Assembly: GCF_001187865.1 (NCBI RefSeq)
Contig: NZ_LGIT01000009.1
Coordinates: forward strand, 434,001-498,000
Reading direction: 5' to 3'
Length of the DNA: 64,000 bases
Source of the DNA: Klebsiella sp. RIT-PI-d
Lineage (GTDB): Bacteria; Pseudomonadota; Gammaproteobacteria; Enterobacterales; Enterobacteriaceae
Below, piece by piece: positions 39,705 to 51,024 of the stretch (position 1 is its first letter; each line of letters starts with the position of its first letter). A program made the translations under genes and the position numbers. Below the pieces are notes generated by a model. That model worked only from the letters and a program-made list of their open reading frames with translations. It ran no database searches and was not told the DNA's origin.

Positions 39705-40390
39705 TACTGACCGATCCTGAATGGCAGGCCGTGCTGCTGAGCCTTAAAGTTTCTACTCTCGCGGTAGTATTCAGTTTGCCCTTTGGGATTTTTTTCGCCT
39801 GGCTGCTGGTACGACGCCACTTTCCGGGCAAGGCGCTGCTGGACAGCCTGCTTCACCTGCCGCTGGTGCTGCCGCCGGTGGTCGTGGGATATCTGCTGCT
39901 GGTAACCATGGGACGCCGCGGAGTCATCGGCGCGTGGCTTTATGACTGGTTTGGTCTGACCCTGGCGTTTAGCTGGCGGGGCGCGGTGCTGGCGGCGGCA
40001 GTGATGTCGTTCCCGCTGATGGTCCGCGCCATTCGCCTGGCGCTGGAAGGGGTAGACGTCAAGCTGGAGCAGGCGGCCTGTACCCTCGGCGCAGGGCGTT
40101 TGCGCGTGTTTTTTACGATCACCCTGCCGCTGATGCTGCCGGGTATTATTGCCGGTACCGTGCTGGCGTTTGCCCGTTCACTGGGTGAGTTTGGCGCCAC
40201 TATCACCTTTGTTTCTAACATCCCCGGAGAGACGCGCACGCTACCCTCGGCCATGTACACGCTGATCCAGATGCCCGGAGGCGAAAGCGCCGCCGCTCGC
40301 CTGTGCATCATCTCCATTGTCCTGGCAATGATTTCTCTGCTTATTGCAGAATGGCTGGCGCGGATCAGCCGTGCGCGAACGGGAAAATAA
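39701..40390 (+). CDS. modB: molybdate ABC transporter permease
   Basis: ModB is the transmembrane channel subunit, 229 residues (E. coli 229) with five to six helices. The EAA loop that docks on ModC is present ([21 protein letters not shown]), along with the [11 protein letters not shown] motif. It is 2 bp before modC. Confidence 0.97.
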   Translation: MILTDPEWQAVLLSLKVSTLAVVFSLPFGIFFAWLLVRRHFPGKALLDSLLHLPLVLPPVVVGYLLLVTMGRRGVIGAWLYDWFGLTLAFSWRGAVLAAAVMSFPLMVRAIRLALEGVDVKLEQAACTLGAGRLRVFFTITLPLMLPGIIAGTVLAFARSLGEFGATITFVSNIPGETRTLPSAMYTLIQMPGGESAAARLCIISIVLAMISLLIAEWLARISRARTGK

Positions 40391-40392
40391 TT

Positions 40393-41451
40393 ATGCTGGA
40401 ACTTCATTTTACCCAGACGCTGGGCGATCATTGCCTGACGATTGATGAAACGCTGCCTGCGCAGGGGATCACCGCTGTTTTTGGCGTGTCGGGGGCCGGT
40501 AAGACCTCGCTGATCAATGCGATTAGCGGCCTGACGCGCCCGCAGCAGGGGCGCATTGTCCTCAATAATCGGGTGCTTAATGATGCGCAAAACGGCATTT
40601 GTCTGGCACCAAACAAGCGCCGCGTAGGCTACGTTTTTCAGGATGCGCGACTGTTTCCTCACTATAAGGTGCGCGGAAATTTGCGCTACGGGATGGCGAA
40701 AAGCATGTCCGGTCAGTTCGACAAACTGGTCGCGCTGTTGGGCATTGAGGCGCTGCTTGAGCGTCTGCCGGGAAGCTTGTCCGGCGGTGAAAAGCAGCGG
40801 GTGGCCATTGGTCGTGCGCTGTTAACCGCGCCGGAATTGCTGCTGCTGGATGAGCCGCTGGCCTCGCTCGACATTCCCCGCAAGCGTGAACTGCTGCCTT
40901 ATCTGCAACGCCTGGCGCGGGAAATTCATATCCCGATGCTCTATGTCAGCCACTCGCTGGATGAGATCCTGCATCTTGCTGATAACGTGCTGGTGCTGGA
41001 AAGCGGACAGGTAAAAGCGTTTGGTCCGCTGGAAGACGTCTGGGGCAGTAGCGTAATGCATCCGTGGCTGCCGCAGGAGCAGCAGAGCAGCATCCTGAAA
41101 GTCAGCGTGCTGGAGCACCATCCACATTATGCAATGACCGCGCTGGCGCTGGGCGATCAGCATCTGTGGGTCAATAAAATCGACCGGCCGGTACAGTCCG
41201 CGCTGCGCATTCGTATTCAGGCTTCGGACGTCTCACTGGTGCTACAACCGCCGCAGCACACCAGCATCCGTAATATTCTGCGCGCCAAAGTGGCCCACTG
41301 TCTGGATGACAACGGTCAGGTCGAGGTAAAACTGGAGATTGGCAGCCGCACGCTGTGGGCACGGATCAGTCCGTGGGCCAGAGATGAACTGGGGATCAAA
41401 CCCGGCCTGTGGCTTTATGCGCAAATCAAAAGCGTGTCGATAACCGCCTGA
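40393..41451 (+). CDS. modC: molybdate ABC transporter ATP-binding protein
   Basis: ModC powers molybdate import. Walker [11 protein letters not shown] (about 31-40), Q-loop YVFQDARLF, signature LSGGEKQR, Walker [11 protein letters not shown] and the switch His (LYVSHSLDE) are all intact. A C-terminal TOBE/MOP domain follows. ATG 40393 gives 352 residues, the E. coli length; an earlier in-frame start at 40303 lies inside modB. Confidence 0.97.
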   Translation: MLELHFTQTLGDHCLTIDETLPAQGITAVFGVSGAGKTSLINAISGLTRPQQGRIVLNNRVLNDAQNGICLAPNKRRVGYVFQDARLFPHYKVRGNLRYGMAKSMSGQFDKLVALLGIEALLERLPGSLSGGEKQRVAIGRALLTAPELLLLDEPLASLDIPRKRELLPYLQRLAREIHIPMLYVSHSLDEILHLADNVLVLESGQVKAFGPLEDVWGSSVMHPWLPQEQQSSILKVSVLEHHPHYAMTALALGDQHLWVNKIDRPVQSALRIRIQASDVSLVLQPPQHTSIRNILRAKVAHCLDDNGQVEVKLEIGSRTLWARISPWARDELGIKPGLWLYAQIKSVSITA

Positions 41452-42270
41452 TCACAGCAGGTGAGTATAAATAAACTGTGCGATGCTATCTTCGGTGTTT
41501 TCGCCGATCACCACGTTGGCTCGCGCTTTCACCTCATCAATGGCATTACCCATTGCCACGCCCGTGCCTGCCGCTTCCAGCATGCTGATATCGTTCTGAT
41601 TGTCGCCAAATGCAATCACATCTTTCATTGACCCGCCCTGGGCCTCTACCCACCGGGTCAGGCGCTTGCCCTTGCTGTTACCCTGACGGGCCACGTCGAC
41701 CTGATCCTGCCATGACCACTCGCACTCCAGCGCCAGTGTGTTGCTCACGTTGAGAGCAAAATCCTGAAGCTTGCGGGTGTTCTCATCGGTGAGGGCAAAC
41801 TTCCATACCGCCTCAACCTCCTGTGCCGCCTGACGCAGCGAATCCACCTGGGCAAAGACCGGGCGCTGCGCTTCGGGCAGCGTTTGTGCCCATTTGCTCA
41901 TGCGCATCACATGCCCGGTCGGGCGCTGATACAGCATGGCGTTATCAACGTACATCAGTCCATGAATGTCGTAGTCATCAAGCATGTCGATTAATTGCCG
42001 TGCTTTCGATACCGGCATAGGATCGGACTCAATCACTTTTTTAGCATGGTAGTCATACAGATAGGTGCCGTTACAACAGATAGCAGGTGTATCGAGGGCC
42101 AGCGCCTGATAGAAAGGATGTATGGCAACGTGATGTCGTCCGGTGACAATAATCAGCTGGTAGCCTGCCTCTTTCGCGCGCATCAGCGCGTCAAGAGAAG
42201 AGGGTAGAAAGGTTTTTTGCGGGGTCAATAATGTACCGTCTAAATCCAGGGCGATAACACGGAGGGTCAT
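41452..42270 (-). CDS. ybhA: HAD-family sugar/PLP phosphatase YbhA
   Basis: YbhA is a Cof-type HAD phosphatase; the E. coli enzyme acts on pyridoxal phosphate and sugar phosphates in vitro. Motif I ALDLDGTLL (residues 7-15), motif II VTGRH, and motif IV GDNQNDISML are intact, with a C2-type cap between them. It has 272 residues, as in E. coli. It is convergent with modC; the two stops abut. Confidence 0.95.
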   Translation of the reverse strand: MTLRVIALDLDGTLLTPQKTFLPSSLDALMRAKEAGYQLIIVTGRHHVAIHPFYQALALDTPAICCNGTYLYDYHAKKVIESDPMPVSKARQLIDMLDDYDIHGLMYVDNAMLYQRPTGHVMRMSKWAQTLPEAQRPVFAQVDSLRQAAQEVEAVWKFALTDENTRKLQDFALNVSNTLALECEWSWQDQVDVARQGNSKGKRLTRWVEAQGGSMKDVIAFGDNQNDISMLEAAGTGVAMGNAIDEVKARANVVIGENTEDSIAQFIYTHLL

Positions 42271-42415
42271 TCGATTTTCCTGTTGCAGAGTTAAGATAAG
42301 CGTCTGTTGTGATGGTACACCGCAGCGCGGACAGGATAAATAAGTTAAGCATTTACAGTCAAAAACGACTATCCTGGTTATTTACTTCCACTTTGTTGTA
42401 AAGAAAGGAGTATTC

Positions 42416-43411
42416 ATGAGACAAACCGTTTATACCGCCAGCCCGGAAAGCCAGCAGATCCACGTCTGGAATCTTAATCCTGAAGGTACATTAACCCTGG
42501 TTCAGGTGGTTGACGTACCGGGCCAGGTTCAGCCGATGGTTGTAAGCCCGGATAAACGTTACCTTTACGTTGGCGTACGTCCTGAGTTTCGCGTCCTGGC
42601 CTATCGCATTGCGGCGGACAACGGCGCGCTGACCTTTGCGGCGCAGACCGCCTTACCGGGAAGCCCGACGCATATCTCTACCGACCACAGCGGCCGTTTC
42701 ATTTTTAGCGCATCTTATAATGCGGGAAGTGTGAGCGTAGTCCGTGTGGAAGATGGCCTGCCGGTCGGGACCGTTGACGTGGTTGAGGGACTAGAAGGCT
42801 GTCATTCAGCGAACATTTCTCCGGACAATCGCACACTGTGGGTGCCTGCCCTCAAGCAGGATCGTATCTGCCTATTTACGCTCAGTGATGACGGTAAACT
42901 GGTCGCTCAAACGCCGGAAGATGTTAAAACGGTTGAAGGGGCCGGACCCCGCCATATGGCATTCCATTCGAATCAACAGTACGCTTATTGCGTCAATGAG
43001 CTTAACAGCTCGGTCGATGTCTGGCAGATAAGCAACGCCCATCAGCAGGTAGAATGCATTCAGACGCTGGATATGATGCCTGAAGGCTTTGCCGACACGC
43101 GCTGGGCGGCGGATATCCATATTACGCCGGATGGACGTCATCTTTACACCTGCGATCGCACCTCAAGTACCATCACTATTTTTAGCGTTTCCGAAGATGG
43201 TAGCGTGCTGGCCGTTGAAGGCCATCAGCCAACCGAAGCGCAGCCGCGTGGTTTCAACCTCGATCACAGCGGGAAATATCTCGTGGCGGCGGGGCAGAAA
43301 TCCCACCATATTGCGCTGTATGAAATCCAGGGTAAGCAAGGGCTGCTGGAAGAAAAAGGCCGCTATGCCGTGGGACAAGGTCCGATGTGGGTAGTGATTA
43401 ACGCCTGTTGA
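42416..43411 (+). CDS. pgl: 6-phosphogluconolactonase
   Basis: Pgl (YbhE) hydrolyses 6-phosphogluconolactone in the oxidative pentose phosphate path. It is a seven-bladed beta-propeller of the Pgl/YkgB type with 331 residues, as in E. coli. Repeated motifs such as [26 protein letters not shown] and [13 protein letters not shown] mark the blades. An AAAGGAG ribosome site is present. Confidence 0.96.
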   Translation: MRQTVYTASPESQQIHVWNLNPEGTLTLVQVVDVPGQVQPMVVSPDKRYLYVGVRPEFRVLAYRIAADNGALTFAAQTALPGSPTHISTDHSGRFIFSASYNAGSVSVVRVEDGLPVGTVDVVEGLEGCHSANISPDNRTLWVPALKQDRICLFTLSDDGKLVAQTPEDVKTVEGAGPRHMAFHSNQQYAYCVNELNSSVDVWQISNAHQQVECIQTLDMMPEGFADTRWAADIHITPDGRHLYTCDRTSSTITIFSVSEDGSVLAVEGHQPTEAQPRGFNLDHSGKYLVAAGQKSHHIALYEIQGKQGLLEEKGRYAVGQGPMWVVINAC

Positions 43412-43424
43412 CAGCAATAAAAAA

Positions 43425-43442
43425 ACCTCGCAGTAGCGAGGT
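43425..43442. terminator. bidirectional terminator pgl/ybhC
   Basis: ACCTCGC-AGTA-GCGAGGT stem with A and T runs on both sides, between two convergent genes. Confidence 0.9.
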
Positions 43443-43464
43443 TTTTTATTTCACCGCTGAGCGA

Positions 43465-44748
43465 TTACTGCTTCGCCTCTACTACAATCTGACTGCCCAC
43501 GCCGCGGTTATTAAATTCCCACATGCGGTTGAACTGGCTGTCATTTAGATCGCGCTGGATCTCGCCTTTTTCATTTTGCGTCCCGGTATTTCCGCTAAAT
43601 GGACGTTTAGACAGGGCCGCATCGGCCCACGGATGCGCCATATTAAAGCCCTGATTGATCACGCTGTCGCGGATCACCACCTGACCATTCACATTGCTGC
43701 CTGCATCCAGCGAGCGTCCAAGCTGCGCGACGCCGTCACCGGCGGCGTTAAAACGGCTGTTGGTAGCGAGGAATCCGTAGTAGACGTTAGACAGTGTTGC
43801 CGGTGCGAATACGTAGCCTTCCTGCTGAGTGCGGGAATTCACGATCCGGAAATCAGTATTGTCGAACACCACTGCACCACGACCGGAAACCAGGTCGACA
43901 TCACCTTCAACATAGCTGTTGGTGACAAGCGTACGGGTCTGACGATCGTTTTGCAGCGCATTCTGGATGCCGCTGTTGGTCACGAAAAACGTATTCTGGC
44001 GGCCCAGGATGTTGACGTTATTGATCTGTACCTGGTCGCCGTCGCTGCGCAGCGCCACGGCCTGGTGGGTTCCGGCATCAACGCTGTCACCCAGATTATT
44101 TTCAATGGTCAGGTTTTGTAATTGCAGACCATTATTCTGTGACCACATGACGGCGGAACACATCACGCCAACCGTTGCCGCGCGTTTGCTCTGGCATTTA
44201 TCGAACATGTACCACGCAGGTTTACCCGGCATATATTTACCCGACGGATTGACCAGACGACGCCAGGCGGCCGGATCGATTTCCGAGTCAATTGCAGCGC
44301 TGATTTTTACATCAATCGCTTTATCGCCGGTGCCGTACAGGGTAAAGCTGCTGGAAGAGATCGGAATAAATACGGTACCCACGTACTCACCGGGCATGAT
44401 CGCGATGTACTGACGATTGCTGGTGTGACGTGCAATAGCGGCATCCACGGCGGCCTGGATAGTCGTATGGGTTACGCCCGCTGTACCCGCTGGTCCCACG
44501 ACGAAATCAGGCTCGGCCGGTAAGCGAATTGCTGAAGGTTTCCACGGTGCCGCTTTTGGATCCAGAGACAGAAAATAGCTTTCTGCAACAAAGTTCTTCG
44601 CTTCTCCCGCCGTCAATACTGGACGTGCGGCAGTGCCGGGCGCGGCCTGAGTGGAAGGCTGCTCATCGGCAGGGGTAGAGCTACAGGCGGTCAGCGTCGC
44701 GCCCATAAGCAGTGCCAGAGTCAGGCGGGAAACCGAAAATGTGTTCAA
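43465..44748 (-). CDS. ybhC: pectinesterase-family outer membrane lipoprotein YbhC
   Basis: YbhC is a lipoprotein with a pectin-methylesterase-like beta-helix. The E. coli protein is reported as an acyl-CoA thioester hydrolase, so a true pectinesterase role is doubtful. Lipobox LTAC puts lipidated Cys at 22. The beta-helix region holds QAVALRSDGDQVQINNVNI and GRQNTFFV, close to the PME active site. It has 427 residues, the E. coli length. Confidence 0.93.
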   Translation of the reverse strand: MNTFSVSRLTLALLMGATLTACSSTPADEQPSTQAAPGTAARPVLTAGEAKNFVAESYFLSLDPKAAPWKPSAIRLPAEPDFVVGPAGTAGVTHTTIQAAVDAAIARHTSNRQYIAIMPGEYVGTVFIPISSSSFTLYGTGDKAIDVKISAAIDSEIDPAAWRRLVNPSGKYMPGKPAWYMFDKCQSKRAATVGVMCSAVMWSQNNGLQLQNLTIENNLGDSVDAGTHQAVALRSDGDQVQINNVNILGRQNTFFVTNSGIQNALQNDRQTRTLVTNSYVEGDVDLVSGRGAVVFDNTDFRIVNSRTQQEGYVFAPATLSNVYYGFLATNSRFNAAGDGVAQLGRSLDAGSNVNGQVVIRDSVINQGFNMAHPWADAALSKRPFSGNTGTQNEKGEIQRDLNDSQFNRMWEFNNRGVGSQIVVEAKQ

Positions 44749-44911
44749 AAGATGCTCCAGACTTTTTAGGGTTAAGGGTCGTCAAAGCCTGCTGTTTTAT
44801 ACTAAGTTGAGCGAAACGGGAAGCCAAATTACGCAAAAAATACAATGACGAGCGGGGATTTACACAGGCGGGAAGATCGAGAGCGTCCTCCCGCCAGCTA
44901 AGCGTTAATCA

Positions 44912-45403
44912 TCAAGGATGTAACGATAACCCTTTTATCACTTTATCGACGGCTTTTTTCGGCCCGCGCAGCGCCAGACCCAACAGATTCATTGCATTAA
45001 CGTCTTCCTGCTGGATAGCCTGTAACAGCGCTTCATCGTTACTTAGCGTAGTGCTAAATGCGGTTTCAATCAGGGAAATATTCGCCAGTCCGCGCAGCGC
45101 CAGCCTGGCGGAAAGCCACGCCTGCGGCAGGTACAGCATGGAGTAGGTGAACCCTTCCGCCTGCGGCGCGTGTCCGTCGTGAACTGCGCCAGGCTCAATC
45201 AGGATAGCGCCTCCCGGATGGCTGGTGTGCAGCGCGCGATGACAACGAAAACGCTGCACGCCCTGATGGGTAAAACCCACCAGAACTTCATCATGATCGT
45301 GTGGGTCATAAGCATGGCCACTAAAATGGGCGCTAACGCTTTCAATACCGCTTTCACTCTCACGGCGAAAATCGATCCAGTCGCGGCCTTTAATGTCGCT
45401 CAT
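44912..45403 (-). pseudogene. truncated AraC-type regulator (cupin domain only)
   Basis: A 163-residue protein whose first ~120 residues look like an AraC-family ligand-binding cupin: HDHDEVLVGFTHQGVQRFRC, ILIEPGAVHDGHAP and YSMLYLPQAWL. The expected C-terminal double helix-turn-helix is absent; the frame ends after an unrelated-looking tail (ALRGPKKAVDKVIKGL), and only 160 bp separate it from ybhC. It lies 18 bp after ybhB on the same strand with a weak ribosome site. It may be a decayed regulator or a functional sensor-only protein; I do not recognise the source gene. Confidence 0.6.
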
Positions 45404-45421
45404 CGTTGCCCGTTAATCGCC

Positions 45422-45898
45422 TCAGATATACCAGGTCGTAAGCGATGCACTACCGAGCGTATGAAAGTGGACGTTGAAACCGACCATTGCGCCGCTGGCA
45501 CCTTCATCGACCTCAATATGATCCACATTTAAGGCGTGGACAGTAAAAATATAGCGATGAGATTCACCTTTTGGCGGCGCTGCGCCGTTGTAGCCGGTTT
45601 TACCGAAATCGGTACGGGTCTGGATTGCGCCATCCGGCAGAGAGGCCAGGCCGGAGCCGGAGCCTTGCGGCAGCACGCGGGTGTCTGCCGGCAGATTGGC
45701 CACCACCCAGTGCCACCAGCCGGAGCCGGTCGGCGCATCGGGATCGTAGCAGGTGACAACAAAGCTTTTCGTTCCCGCCGGGACGTCATCCCAGGCAAGA
45801 TGAGGAGAGATATTATCGCCTTCATAACCCATGCCGTTAAAAACATAGCGGTTATGTAATTTGTCACCATCCTGAAAATCTTTACTCAGTAATTTCAT
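45422..45898 (-). CDS. ybhB: PEBP-family protein YbhB
   Basis: YbhB is a phosphatidylethanolamine-binding/RKIP-like protein of 158 residues, matching E. coli. The anion-binding motif TCYDPDAPTGSGWWHW and the GAAPPKGESHRY segment are conserved. Its biological role is not established. ATG 45898 is preferred over 45982 because it gives the E. coli N-terminus MKLLSKDF and follows an AAGGAG site. Confidence 0.93.
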   Translation of the reverse strand: MKLLSKDFQDGDKLHNRYVFNGMGYEGDNISPHLAWDDVPAGTKSFVVTCYDPDAPTGSGWWHWVVANLPADTRVLPQGSGSGLASLPDGAIQTRTDFGKTGYNGAAPPKGESHRYIFTVHALNVDHIEVDEGASGAMVGFNVHFHTLGSASLTTWYI

Positions 45899-46022
45899 GG
45901 GGGCTCCTTCTGGCCTGCGCTGATATTCTGTGTGAAAGTGTAGCACTGCGCCAGTCAACGCTAAAACCGTTTCATAGGGCAAACTCTGCCGCCGGGCATG
46001 TTTACCCGCAGACGATCGGTTA

Positions 46023-47312
46023 TCAGTGGTTGAAAAGACTATCGTCCTGCACCGCCAGATTCACCGCCCGGGTTAACCGTGTCAGCTGTTCCCGGCTGAT
46101 GGGATAAGGGGGCATCAGATAAATCAGCTTGCCGAAAGGACGGATCCACACCTGCTGTTCCACGAAGAAGCGCTGTAACGCCGCCATATTCACCGGTCGC
46201 GTGGTCTCAACGACGCCGATTGCGCCGAGCACCCGGACATCGGCCACTTGTGCAGACGTGCGGGCGGGCGCCAGCTCCTCTTTCAACTGGGCCTCAATGC
46301 GCGCCACCTGCGCCTGCCAGTCGTTTTCCTCCAGCAGCGCAAGACTTTCTGCTGCCACCGCGCAGGCCAGTGGATTGCCCATAAACGTCGGGCCATGCAT
46401 AAAACAGCCTGCCTCGCCGTTGCTAATGGTTTCCGCCACCGGGCGAGTCGTCAGCGTAGCCGACAGGGTCATCGTGCCGCCGGTAAGTGCTTTCCCGAGG
46501 CAGAGAATGTCAGCGGTAATGCCCGCATGTTCACAGGCGAACAGTTTACCGGTCCGGCCGAAGCCGGTGGCAATTTCATCTGCAATCAGCAAAATCCCTT
46601 CACGGTCACACATTTTGCGGATACGGCGCAGCCATTCAGGATGATACATCCGCATTCCGCCCGCGCCCTGTACCACGGGTTCGAGGATCACCGCTGCGAT
46701 TTCATCGCGGTGTGCGGCCATCAGACGAGCAAACGCCACCATATCCCGCTCGTCCCAGTCACCGTCAAAGCGGCTTTGCGGCGCCGGGGCAAACAGATGC
46801 TGCGGCAAATAGCCCTGCCACAGGCTGTGCATCGAATTCTGCGGATCGCAAACTGACATCGCCCCGAAGGTATCGCCGTGGTAGCCGTTACGAAAGGTCA
46901 GAAAGCGCTGACGCGGTTGGCCTTTGGCATGCCAGTACTGTAGCGCCATTTTCATGGCCACTTCGACGGCGACCGAGCCAGAATCTGCGAGGAACACGCA
47001 CTCCAGCGGTTCGGGCGTCATCGCCACCAGCTTCCGGCACAGCGCCACTGCTGAAGGATGGGTAATGCCGCCAAACATCACATGAGACATCTGGTCAATC
47101 TGGGTATGCAGCGCCGCGTTGAGGCGCGGATGGTTATAGCCGTGGATTGCAGCCCACCAGGATGACATCCCGTCAACCAGGCGCTCGCCGCTGGCAAGCT
47201 GTAATTCACAGCCCCCGGCGCTGACAATTGGGTAGACCGGCAGTGGCGCGGTCATGGAGGTGTAGGGATGCCAGATATGGCGTTTATCGAAGGCGAGATC
47301 GTCCGGGGTCAT
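46023..47312 (-). CDS. bioA: adenosylmethionine-8-amino-7-oxononanoate aminotransferase
   Basis: BioA makes 7,8-diaminopelargonate from KAPA with S-adenosylmethionine as amino donor. It is a class III PLP aminotransferase: [14 protein letters not shown], the PLP-contacting Asp in [14 protein letters not shown], and the Schiff-base Lys in CLGKALTGG (about 274). ATG 47312 gives 429 residues, as in E. coli; a start at 47330 would lie in the operator. It is divergent from bioBFCD. Confidence 0.97.
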   Translation of the reverse strand: MTPDDLAFDKRHIWHPYTSMTAPLPVYPIVSAGGCELQLASGERLVDGMSSWWAAIHGYNHPRLNAALHTQIDQMSHVMFGGITHPSAVALCRKLVAMTPEPLECVFLADSGSVAVEVAMKMALQYWHAKGQPRQRFLTFRNGYHGDTFGAMSVCDPQNSMHSLWQGYLPQHLFAPAPQSRFDGDWDERDMVAFARLMAAHRDEIAAVILEPVVQGAGGMRMYHPEWLRRIRKMCDREGILLIADEIATGFGRTGKLFACEHAGITADILCLGKALTGGTMTLSATLTTRPVAETISNGEAGCFMHGPTFMGNPLACAVAAESLALLEENDWQAQVARIEAQLKEELAPARTSAQVADVRVLGAIGVVETTRPVNMAALQRFFVEQQVWIRPFGKLIYLMPPYPISREQLTRLTRAVNLAVQDDSLFNH

Positions 47313-47319
47313 AATCGAC

Positions 47320-47353
47320 TTGTAAACCATTTGAAAAAGTTTTAGGTTTACGA
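47320..47353. promoter_or_regulatory. BirA (bio) operator
   Basis: Inverted arms TTGTAAACC (47320-47328) and GGTTTAC (47345-47351) lie between divergent bioA and bioB. They match the E. coli bio operator, where biotinyl-AMP-bound BirA represses both promoters. Confidence 0.9.
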
Positions 47354-47399
47354 GTCTACACCGAAGTCATAATTAACTAAACCTTTTTGGAGAGGCCAG

Positions 47400-48440
47400 A
47401 TGGCTCACCATTCGCGCTGGAAAATGTCGCAAGTTACTGAACTATTTAATAAACCGCTGCTTGAACTGCTGTTCGAGGCACAACAAATCCATCGTCAGCA
47501 TTTTGACCCACAGCAGGTGCAGGTCAGTACGTTGCTGTCGATCAAAACGGGAGCCTGCCCGGAGGACTGTAAATATTGTCCGCAGAGCTCGCGCTATAAA
47601 ACGGGTCTTGAATCTGAACGGCTCATGGAAGTGGAGCAGGTGCTGGAGTCCGCGCGCAAGGCCAAACGGGCAGGCTCTACCCGTTTTTGTATGGGCGCGG
47701 CGTGGAAAAATCCGCATGAACGTGACATGCCTTACCTGGAGCAGATGGTGCAGGGTGTTAAAGAGATGGGGCTTGAAGCCTGCATGACCCTCGGCACGCT
47801 CGATGAAACCCAGGCGCAGCGGCTGGCCTCGGCCGGGCTGGATTACTATAACCATAACCTCGATACCTCCCCGGAATTCTACGGCAACATCATCACCACG
47901 CGCACCTATCAGGAGCGTCTTGATACGCTGGGAAAAGTTCGCGATGCCGGGATCAAAGTGTGCTCTGGCGGGATTGTCGGGCTGGGTGAAACGGTCAACG
48001 ACCGCGCCGGATTACTGCTGCAACTGGCGAATTTGCCGACGCCGCCGGAAAGCGTGCCTATCAACATGCTGGTGAAGGTCAAAGGCACGCCGCTGGCGGA
48101 TAATGACGATGTCGATGCGTTTGATTTTATCCGCACCATCGCCGTGGCGCGGATCATGATGCCGACCTCGCACGTTCGCCTCTCCGCAGGTCGCGAACAG
48201 ATGAATGAGCAGACGCAGGCGATGTGCTTTATGGCCGGGGCAAACTCGATTTTCTACGGCTGCAAACTGCTGACGACCGCAAATCCGGAAGAAGATAAGG
48301 ATCTCCAGCTCTTTCGCAAACTGGGGTTGAACCCGCAGCAGACTCAGGTGCTGGAAGGGGATAACGAACAGCAGCAGCGTCTGGAGCAGGTGCTGCGTAC
48401 CCCGGACACCGACGTGTATTACAACGCGGCGACAGTATGA
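47400..48440 (+). CDS. bioB: biotin synthase
   Basis: BioB inserts sulfur into dethiobiotin by radical SAM chemistry. The [4Fe-4S] motif CPEDCKYC (Cys53, 57, 60) is intact, with later [2Fe-2S] ligands in [14 protein letters not shown] and KVCSGGI. It has 346 residues, as in E. coli. It is the first gene of bioBFCD; the stop overlaps bioF by 4 nt (ATGA). Confidence 0.98.
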   Translation: MAHHSRWKMSQVTELFNKPLLELLFEAQQIHRQHFDPQQVQVSTLLSIKTGACPEDCKYCPQSSRYKTGLESERLMEVEQVLESARKAKRAGSTRFCMGAAWKNPHERDMPYLEQMVQGVKEMGLEACMTLGTLDETQAQRLASAGLDYYNHNLDTSPEFYGNIITTRTYQERLDTLGKVRDAGIKVCSGGIVGLGETVNDRAGLLLQLANLPTPPESVPINMLVKVKGTPLADNDDVDAFDFIRTIAVARIMMPTSHVRLSAGREQMNEQTQAMCFMAGANSIFYGCKLLTTANPEEDKDLQLFRKLGLNPQQTQVLEGDNEQQQRLEQVLRTPDTDVYYNAATV

Positions 48441-49594
48441 GCTGGGAGCAGCGGATCGCGCGCGAACTGGACGACCGCCGGGCGGCCAGCGCCCTGCGCA
48501 GCCGTCAGGTTGTCGGGCAGGGGGCCGGACGCTGGCTGAGCGCTGACGGTAAGCGCTACCTGAATTTTTCCAGCAATGACTATCTTGGGCTAAGCCAGCA
48601 TCCGGCGGTTATTGCCGCCTGGCAGGAGGGCGCAGCCCGTTTCGGCGTTGGCAGCGGCGGCTCGGGTCACGTCAGCGGTTATACCTGTGCGCATCAGCAG
48701 CTTGAGGAGATGCTGGCCGGGTGGCTGGGATATTCACGCGCGCTGCTGTTCATCTCCGGCTTTGCCGCGAATCAGGCGGTCATTACGGCGCTGGCCGGTA
48801 AAGACGATCGCATTATCGCCGATCGGCTGAGTCATGCCTCACTGCTGGAAGCGGCAAGCCTTAGCCCGGCACAATTGCGCCGCTTCCATCATAACGATCC
48901 GCTTCATGTACGCACGCTACTGGCGAAGCCCCTGCGCGGACAACAGCTGGTGGTGACGGAAGGTATTTTCAGCATGGATGGCGACAGCGCTCCGCTTGCC
49001 GATATCCATCGTGCCGCGCATGAGGCCGGGGCGTGGCTGATGGTGGATGATGCCCACGGTATCGCGGTCAGCGGCCATGAGGGGCGCGGCAGTTGCGATG
49101 TGCAACAGGTGCAGCCGGATCTGCTGATTGTGACCTTCGGCAAAGGCGTTGGCATTAGTGGTGCCGCGGTCTTATGCAGCGACATGGTGGCCGGGTATCT
49201 GCTGCAATTTGCCCGCCATCTGATTTACAGCACCTCGATGCCTCCCGCGCAGGCGATGGCGCTTCAGGCGGCGCTAGAGGTTATCCGCAGCGACGAAGGC
49301 CAGCAGCAGCGCGAAAAGCTTCAGCAGCATATCGCGCTTTTTCGCCGTGGCGCGGATGCGCTAAGCGTCGTTATGACTGACTCTGCCAGTGCCATCCAGC
49401 CGCTGATTGTCGGTGATAATGCGCGGGCATTACACATGGCTGGCGCACTTCGCGAGCAGGGATGCTGGGTAACAGCGATCCGCCCCCCCACGGTGCCTGA
49501 AGGTACGGCCCGATTGCGTTTAACCCTGACGGCGGCGCACAGCGCGGAAGACATCACACGATTACTGGAGGTGTTGCATGCCATCGGTGAATAA
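48437..49594 (+). CDS. bioF: 8-amino-7-oxononanoate synthase
   Basis: BioF condenses pimeloyl-ACP with alanine using [35 protein letters not shown] and the Schiff-base Lys in [12 protein letters not shown] are the expected alpha-oxoamine synthase motifs. It has 385 residues (E. coli 384). It overlaps bioC by 17 bp. Confidence 0.97.
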   Translation: MSWEQRIARELDDRRAASALRSRQVVGQGAGRWLSADGKRYLNFSSNDYLGLSQHPAVIAAWQEGAARFGVGSGGSGHVSGYTCAHQQLEEMLAGWLGYSRALLFISGFAANQAVITALAGKDDRIIADRLSHASLLEAASLSPAQLRRFHHNDPLHVRTLLAKPLRGQQLVVTEGIFSMDGDSAPLADIHRAAHEAGAWLMVDDAHGIAVSGHEGRGSCDVQQVQPDLLIVTFGKGVGISGAAVLCSDMVAGYLLQFARHLIYSTSMPPAQAMALQAALEVIRSDEGQQQREKLQQHIALFRRGADALSVVMTDSASAIQPLIVGDNARALHMAGALREQGCWVTAIRPPTVPEGTARLRLTLTAAHSAEDITRLLEVLHAIGE

Positions 49595-50333
49595 ACAGGC
49601 GGTTGCCGCCACCTTTGGCCGTGCCGCTGCCGTCTACCAGCAGCATGATGAACTCCAGCGACAAAGCGCCGCCGCGCTGTTATCTGCCTTGCCTGAACAG
49701 CCGTTTCCACACGTGCTTGATGCCGGATGCGGACCGGGCGCGATGAGCCGCTACTGGCGCGGGCGCGGCAGTCAGGTTACCGCGCTGGATCTCTCCGCGC
49801 AGATGCTGGCTGAAGCGCAGCAGCAGGAAACTGCCCATCACTATGTGCTGGCCGATATTGAGGCGATCCCGCTGGCGCAGGCACAATTTGATCTTACGTG
49901 GAGTAATCTCGCCGTACAGTGGTGTGAGCACTTGCCGACGGCTATTGCAGAGCTGTATCGCGTCACGCGTCCCGGCGGCTATGTGGCTTTTACCACGCTG
50001 GTGAGCGGCTCGCTGCCTGAAGTGACTCAGGCCTGGCAGGCGGTTGACGGCGGCAGGCACGTGAATCGCTTTCTGACCCGCGAGGCTATTCACGAGGCAT
50101 TATCCGGCTGGCGCTATCGTGCTCATGAGCCGTCAATCAGCCTGTCGTTCCCGGATGCGCTTAGCGCCATGCGCTCGCTCAAAGGCACTGGTGCAAGCCA
50201 TCTGCATGACGGGCGGACACATCGGCCGCTGACCCGCAGCCAGCTGCGCGAGCTTCAACTGGCGTGGCCGCAACACCAGGGGCATTGTCCACTGACCTAT
50301 CATCTTTTTGCAGGAATTATTCAACGTGACTAA
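49578..50333 (+). CDS. bioC: malonyl-ACP O-methyltransferase
   Basis: BioC methylates malonyl-ACP so that the fatty acid machinery can build the pimeloyl chain. The SAM motif [15 protein letters not shown] (about residues 45-59) and LDLSAQML are clear. It has 251 residues, equal to E. coli. BioH, the partner esterase, is not in the window. It overlaps bioD by 8 bp. Confidence 0.96.
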   Translation: MPSVNKQAVAATFGRAAAVYQQHDELQRQSAAALLSALPEQPFPHVLDAGCGPGAMSRYWRGRGSQVTALDLSAQMLAEAQQQETAHHYVLADIEAIPLAQAQFDLTWSNLAVQWCEHLPTAIAELYRVTRPGGYVAFTTLVSGSLPEVTQAWQAVDGGRHVNRFLTREAIHEALSGWRYRAHEPSISLSFPDALSAMRSLKGTGASHLHDGRTHRPLTRSQLRELQLAWPQHQGHCPLTYHLFAGIIQRD

Positions 50334-51024
50334 CCGATTTTTCGTCACCGGCACCGACACTGAAGTCGGTAAAACCGTGGCCAGTTGTGCGCTGCTTCAG
50401 GCCGCGCGACGGCAGGGCACGATTGTCGCCGGGTATAAACCTGTTGCATCCGGCAGCGACACCACTGCTGAAGGTTTACGTAACAGTGATGCGCTGGCGC
50501 TTCAGCGCAACAGCAGCCTGCCGCTGGGCTATCATCAGGTGAATCCCTATACCTTTGCCGAACCGACGTCGCCGCACATTGTCAGCGCTGATGAGAGACG
50601 CCCTGTTGAAGCTGCAGTCCTCTCTGCCGGACTCCGGCAGCTTGAAACGCTGGCTGAATGGGTACTGGTCGAAGGGGCGGGGGGCTGGTTTACGCCGCTG
50701 TCATCGACACTCACCTTTGCCGACTGGGTAAAAACGGAGAAATTGCCGGTTATCCTGGTGGTCGGCATAAAACTGGGGTGTATTAACCACGCCATGCTGA
50801 CCGCGCTGGCTATTCAGCAGGCAGGATTAACGTTCGCAGGCTGGATCGCCAACGATATTATCCCGCCGGGTCGTCGCCATCAGGAGTATCTCGCCACCCT
50901 CAGGCGCGTATTACCTGCGCCATTGTTGGGCGAGATCCCTTTTCTCGATGCTCCCCCGCAAGCATGCGATCTCGGGCAGTATCTTGATCTTAGCGCGCTG
51001 GTACCGGCGTCATCCACTGCGTGA
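50326..51024 (+). CDS. bioD: dethiobiotin synthetase
   Basis: BioD carboxylates diaminopelargonate to dethiobiotin with ATP. The P-loop is [15 protein letters not shown], with [11 protein letters not shown] and [11 protein letters not shown] as further active-site motifs. The start is GTG 50326, as in E. coli, inside the end of bioC. It has 232 residues, about seven more than E. coli at the C-terminus. The last 35 bp overlap the convergent ABC ATPase gene. Confidence 0.96.
   Translation: MTNRFFVTGTDTEVGKTVASCALLQAARRQGTIVAGYKPVASGSDTTAEGLRNSDALALQRNSSLPLGYHQVNPYTFAEPTSPHIVSADERRPVEAAVLSAGLRQLETLAEWVLVEGAGGWFTPLSSTLTFADWVKTEKLPVILVVGIKLGCINHAMLTALAIQQAGLTFAGWIANDIIPPGRRHQEYLATLRRVLPAPLLGEIPFLDAPPQACDLGQYLDLSALVPASSTA

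Noticed and set aside
43465-44748. Secreted pectin-degrading enzyme
   Set aside because: YbhC-type lipoproteins are outer-membrane anchored, and the E. coli member is not a proven pectinesterase.
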